From Acetobacter oeni (lineage in GTDB: Bacteria > Pseudomonadota > Alphaproteobacteria > Acetobacterales > Acetobacteraceae), in NCBI RefSeq assembly GCF_011516825.1, contig NZ_WOTA01000020.1, positions 1 through 64,000 on the forward strand: a stretch of DNA of 64,000 nt, written 5' to 3'. A model generated the notes under the pieces. The model was not told the origin of the DNA. It saw only the letters and a list, made by a program, of their open reading frames with translations, and did no database searches. A program made the translations under genes and the position numbers. Positions 63,711-64,000 of this stretch are shown here, piece after piece. Every line of letters starts with the position of its first letter. The first letter of the stretch is position 1.

Positions 63711-63763
63711 TTGACTCACGATTAAGAGTGCGTCAATTGTATATCCACAGTTTGTGGTTATAT
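63711..63763. promoter_or_regulatory. Two inverted repeats in the divergent promoter of the flavoprotein genes
   Basis: TTGACTCAC-N8-GTGCGTCAA (63711-63736, one mismatch) and CCACA-GTT-TGTGG flanked by ATAT (63741-63763) lie in an A+T-rich 132-base region between the genes at 63660 and 63793. Both look like operator sites for a dimeric regulator. The regulator is not in the window. Confidence 0.5.
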
Positions 63764-63792
63764 GTCGTTTTTACAACATTGGAGCGTTGATT

Positions 63793-64000
63793 GTGACCAG
63801 AGGCCCGTCAGCGACCGGTGCCGTTTCCGGCGAGACACCGCCTCCGGCACATTCTGACGATGCGTCAGGCGCAGACATCACCCGGCTGGTCACGCAATTT
63901 CTCTCTGTACGAAAGCATTTCGCCGCACGCGCAGCCAGACATGATCGAACAGGAATCTTTGCTCCGGAAACCGTCCGGGAACTGGCGGATGCGGGCTTCC
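63793..64000 (+). CDS. Acyl-CoA dehydrogenase-family protein, truncated by the window edge
   Basis: The GTG at 63793 has GGAG eight bases upstream. The visible 69 residues hold a polar lead, then ITRLVTQFLSVRKHFAARAARHDRTGIFAPETVRELADAGF, the usual first helices of acyl-CoA dehydrogenase/DszC-type flavoproteins and like those of the divergent neighbour. The rest is outside the window. Confidence 0.65.
   Translation, partial: MTRGPSATGAVSGETPPPAHSDDASGADITRLVTQFLSVRKHFAARAARHDRTGIFAPETVRELADAGF

Overview
The window looks like chromosomal DNA of an acetic acid bacterium (Acetobacteraceae, Alphaproteobacteria). The basis is general protein likeness, an alphaproteobacterial aerobic (cob-type) cobalamin gene set with cbtAB, and IS5-type insertion sequence debris of the kind common in this group. 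The genus is not certain. No rRNA, tRNA or CRISPR array was seen.

Region 1 (1-11,840) is the integrase end of a prophage or integrated element whose other end lies outside the window. It holds two membrane-protein genes, a ribbon-helix-helix gene with a palindromic operator, a BRO-type antirepressor, a leftward operon of small genes (5501 down to 2347), a CI-like repressor divergent from a Cro-like gene, and a rightward chain of about a dozen small genes that mostly overlap at ATGA (6985-10,849). It ends with an excisionase-like gene and a tyrosine recombinase. Operators built on GCGGTA...TACCGC lie at both divergent promoters (5511-5560 and 6825-6862).

Region 2 (12,176-23,000) is housekeeping: psiE, a TonB-dependent receptor, a sulfide:quinone-oxidoreductase-like flavoprotein, a DUF3297 gene, the fatty-acid cluster fabD-fabG-acpP-fabF, and a YdcF gene. 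Region 3 (22,966-29,227) is a four-carbon acid-sugar (L-threonate type) catabolic operon, ltnD-otnK-otnC-gntP-otnI, with a divergent LysR regulator. Region 4 (29,200-36,834) is insertion sequence debris (IS5, IS481 and IS1182 types, all broken, plus a 42-bp perfect palindrome) around an emrA-emrB-nodT-tetR efflux operon.

Region 5 (37,097-61,340) is a G+C-rich block of about 24 kb carrying nearly the whole aerobic cobalamin pathway. cbiB, bluB and cobQ come first. A B12 riboswitch then precedes a long rightward operon: a DUF1636 gene, cobW, N, G, H, I, J, L, E, M, B, A, F, C and a phosphatase-like gene, with cobK inserted in reverse. A second B12 riboswitch controls the cobalt uptake pair cbtB-cbtA. 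cobO-cobP, cobT-cobS and an alpha-ribazole-phosphatase-like gene complete the lower pathway. An orphan B12-box remnant lies next to the cbtBA riboswitch. Broken insertion sequences flank the block on both sides.

Region 6 (61,498-64,000) has a dead IS5-type element, then two divergent acyl-CoA-dehydrogenase/DszC-like flavoprotein genes, the second cut by the window edge.
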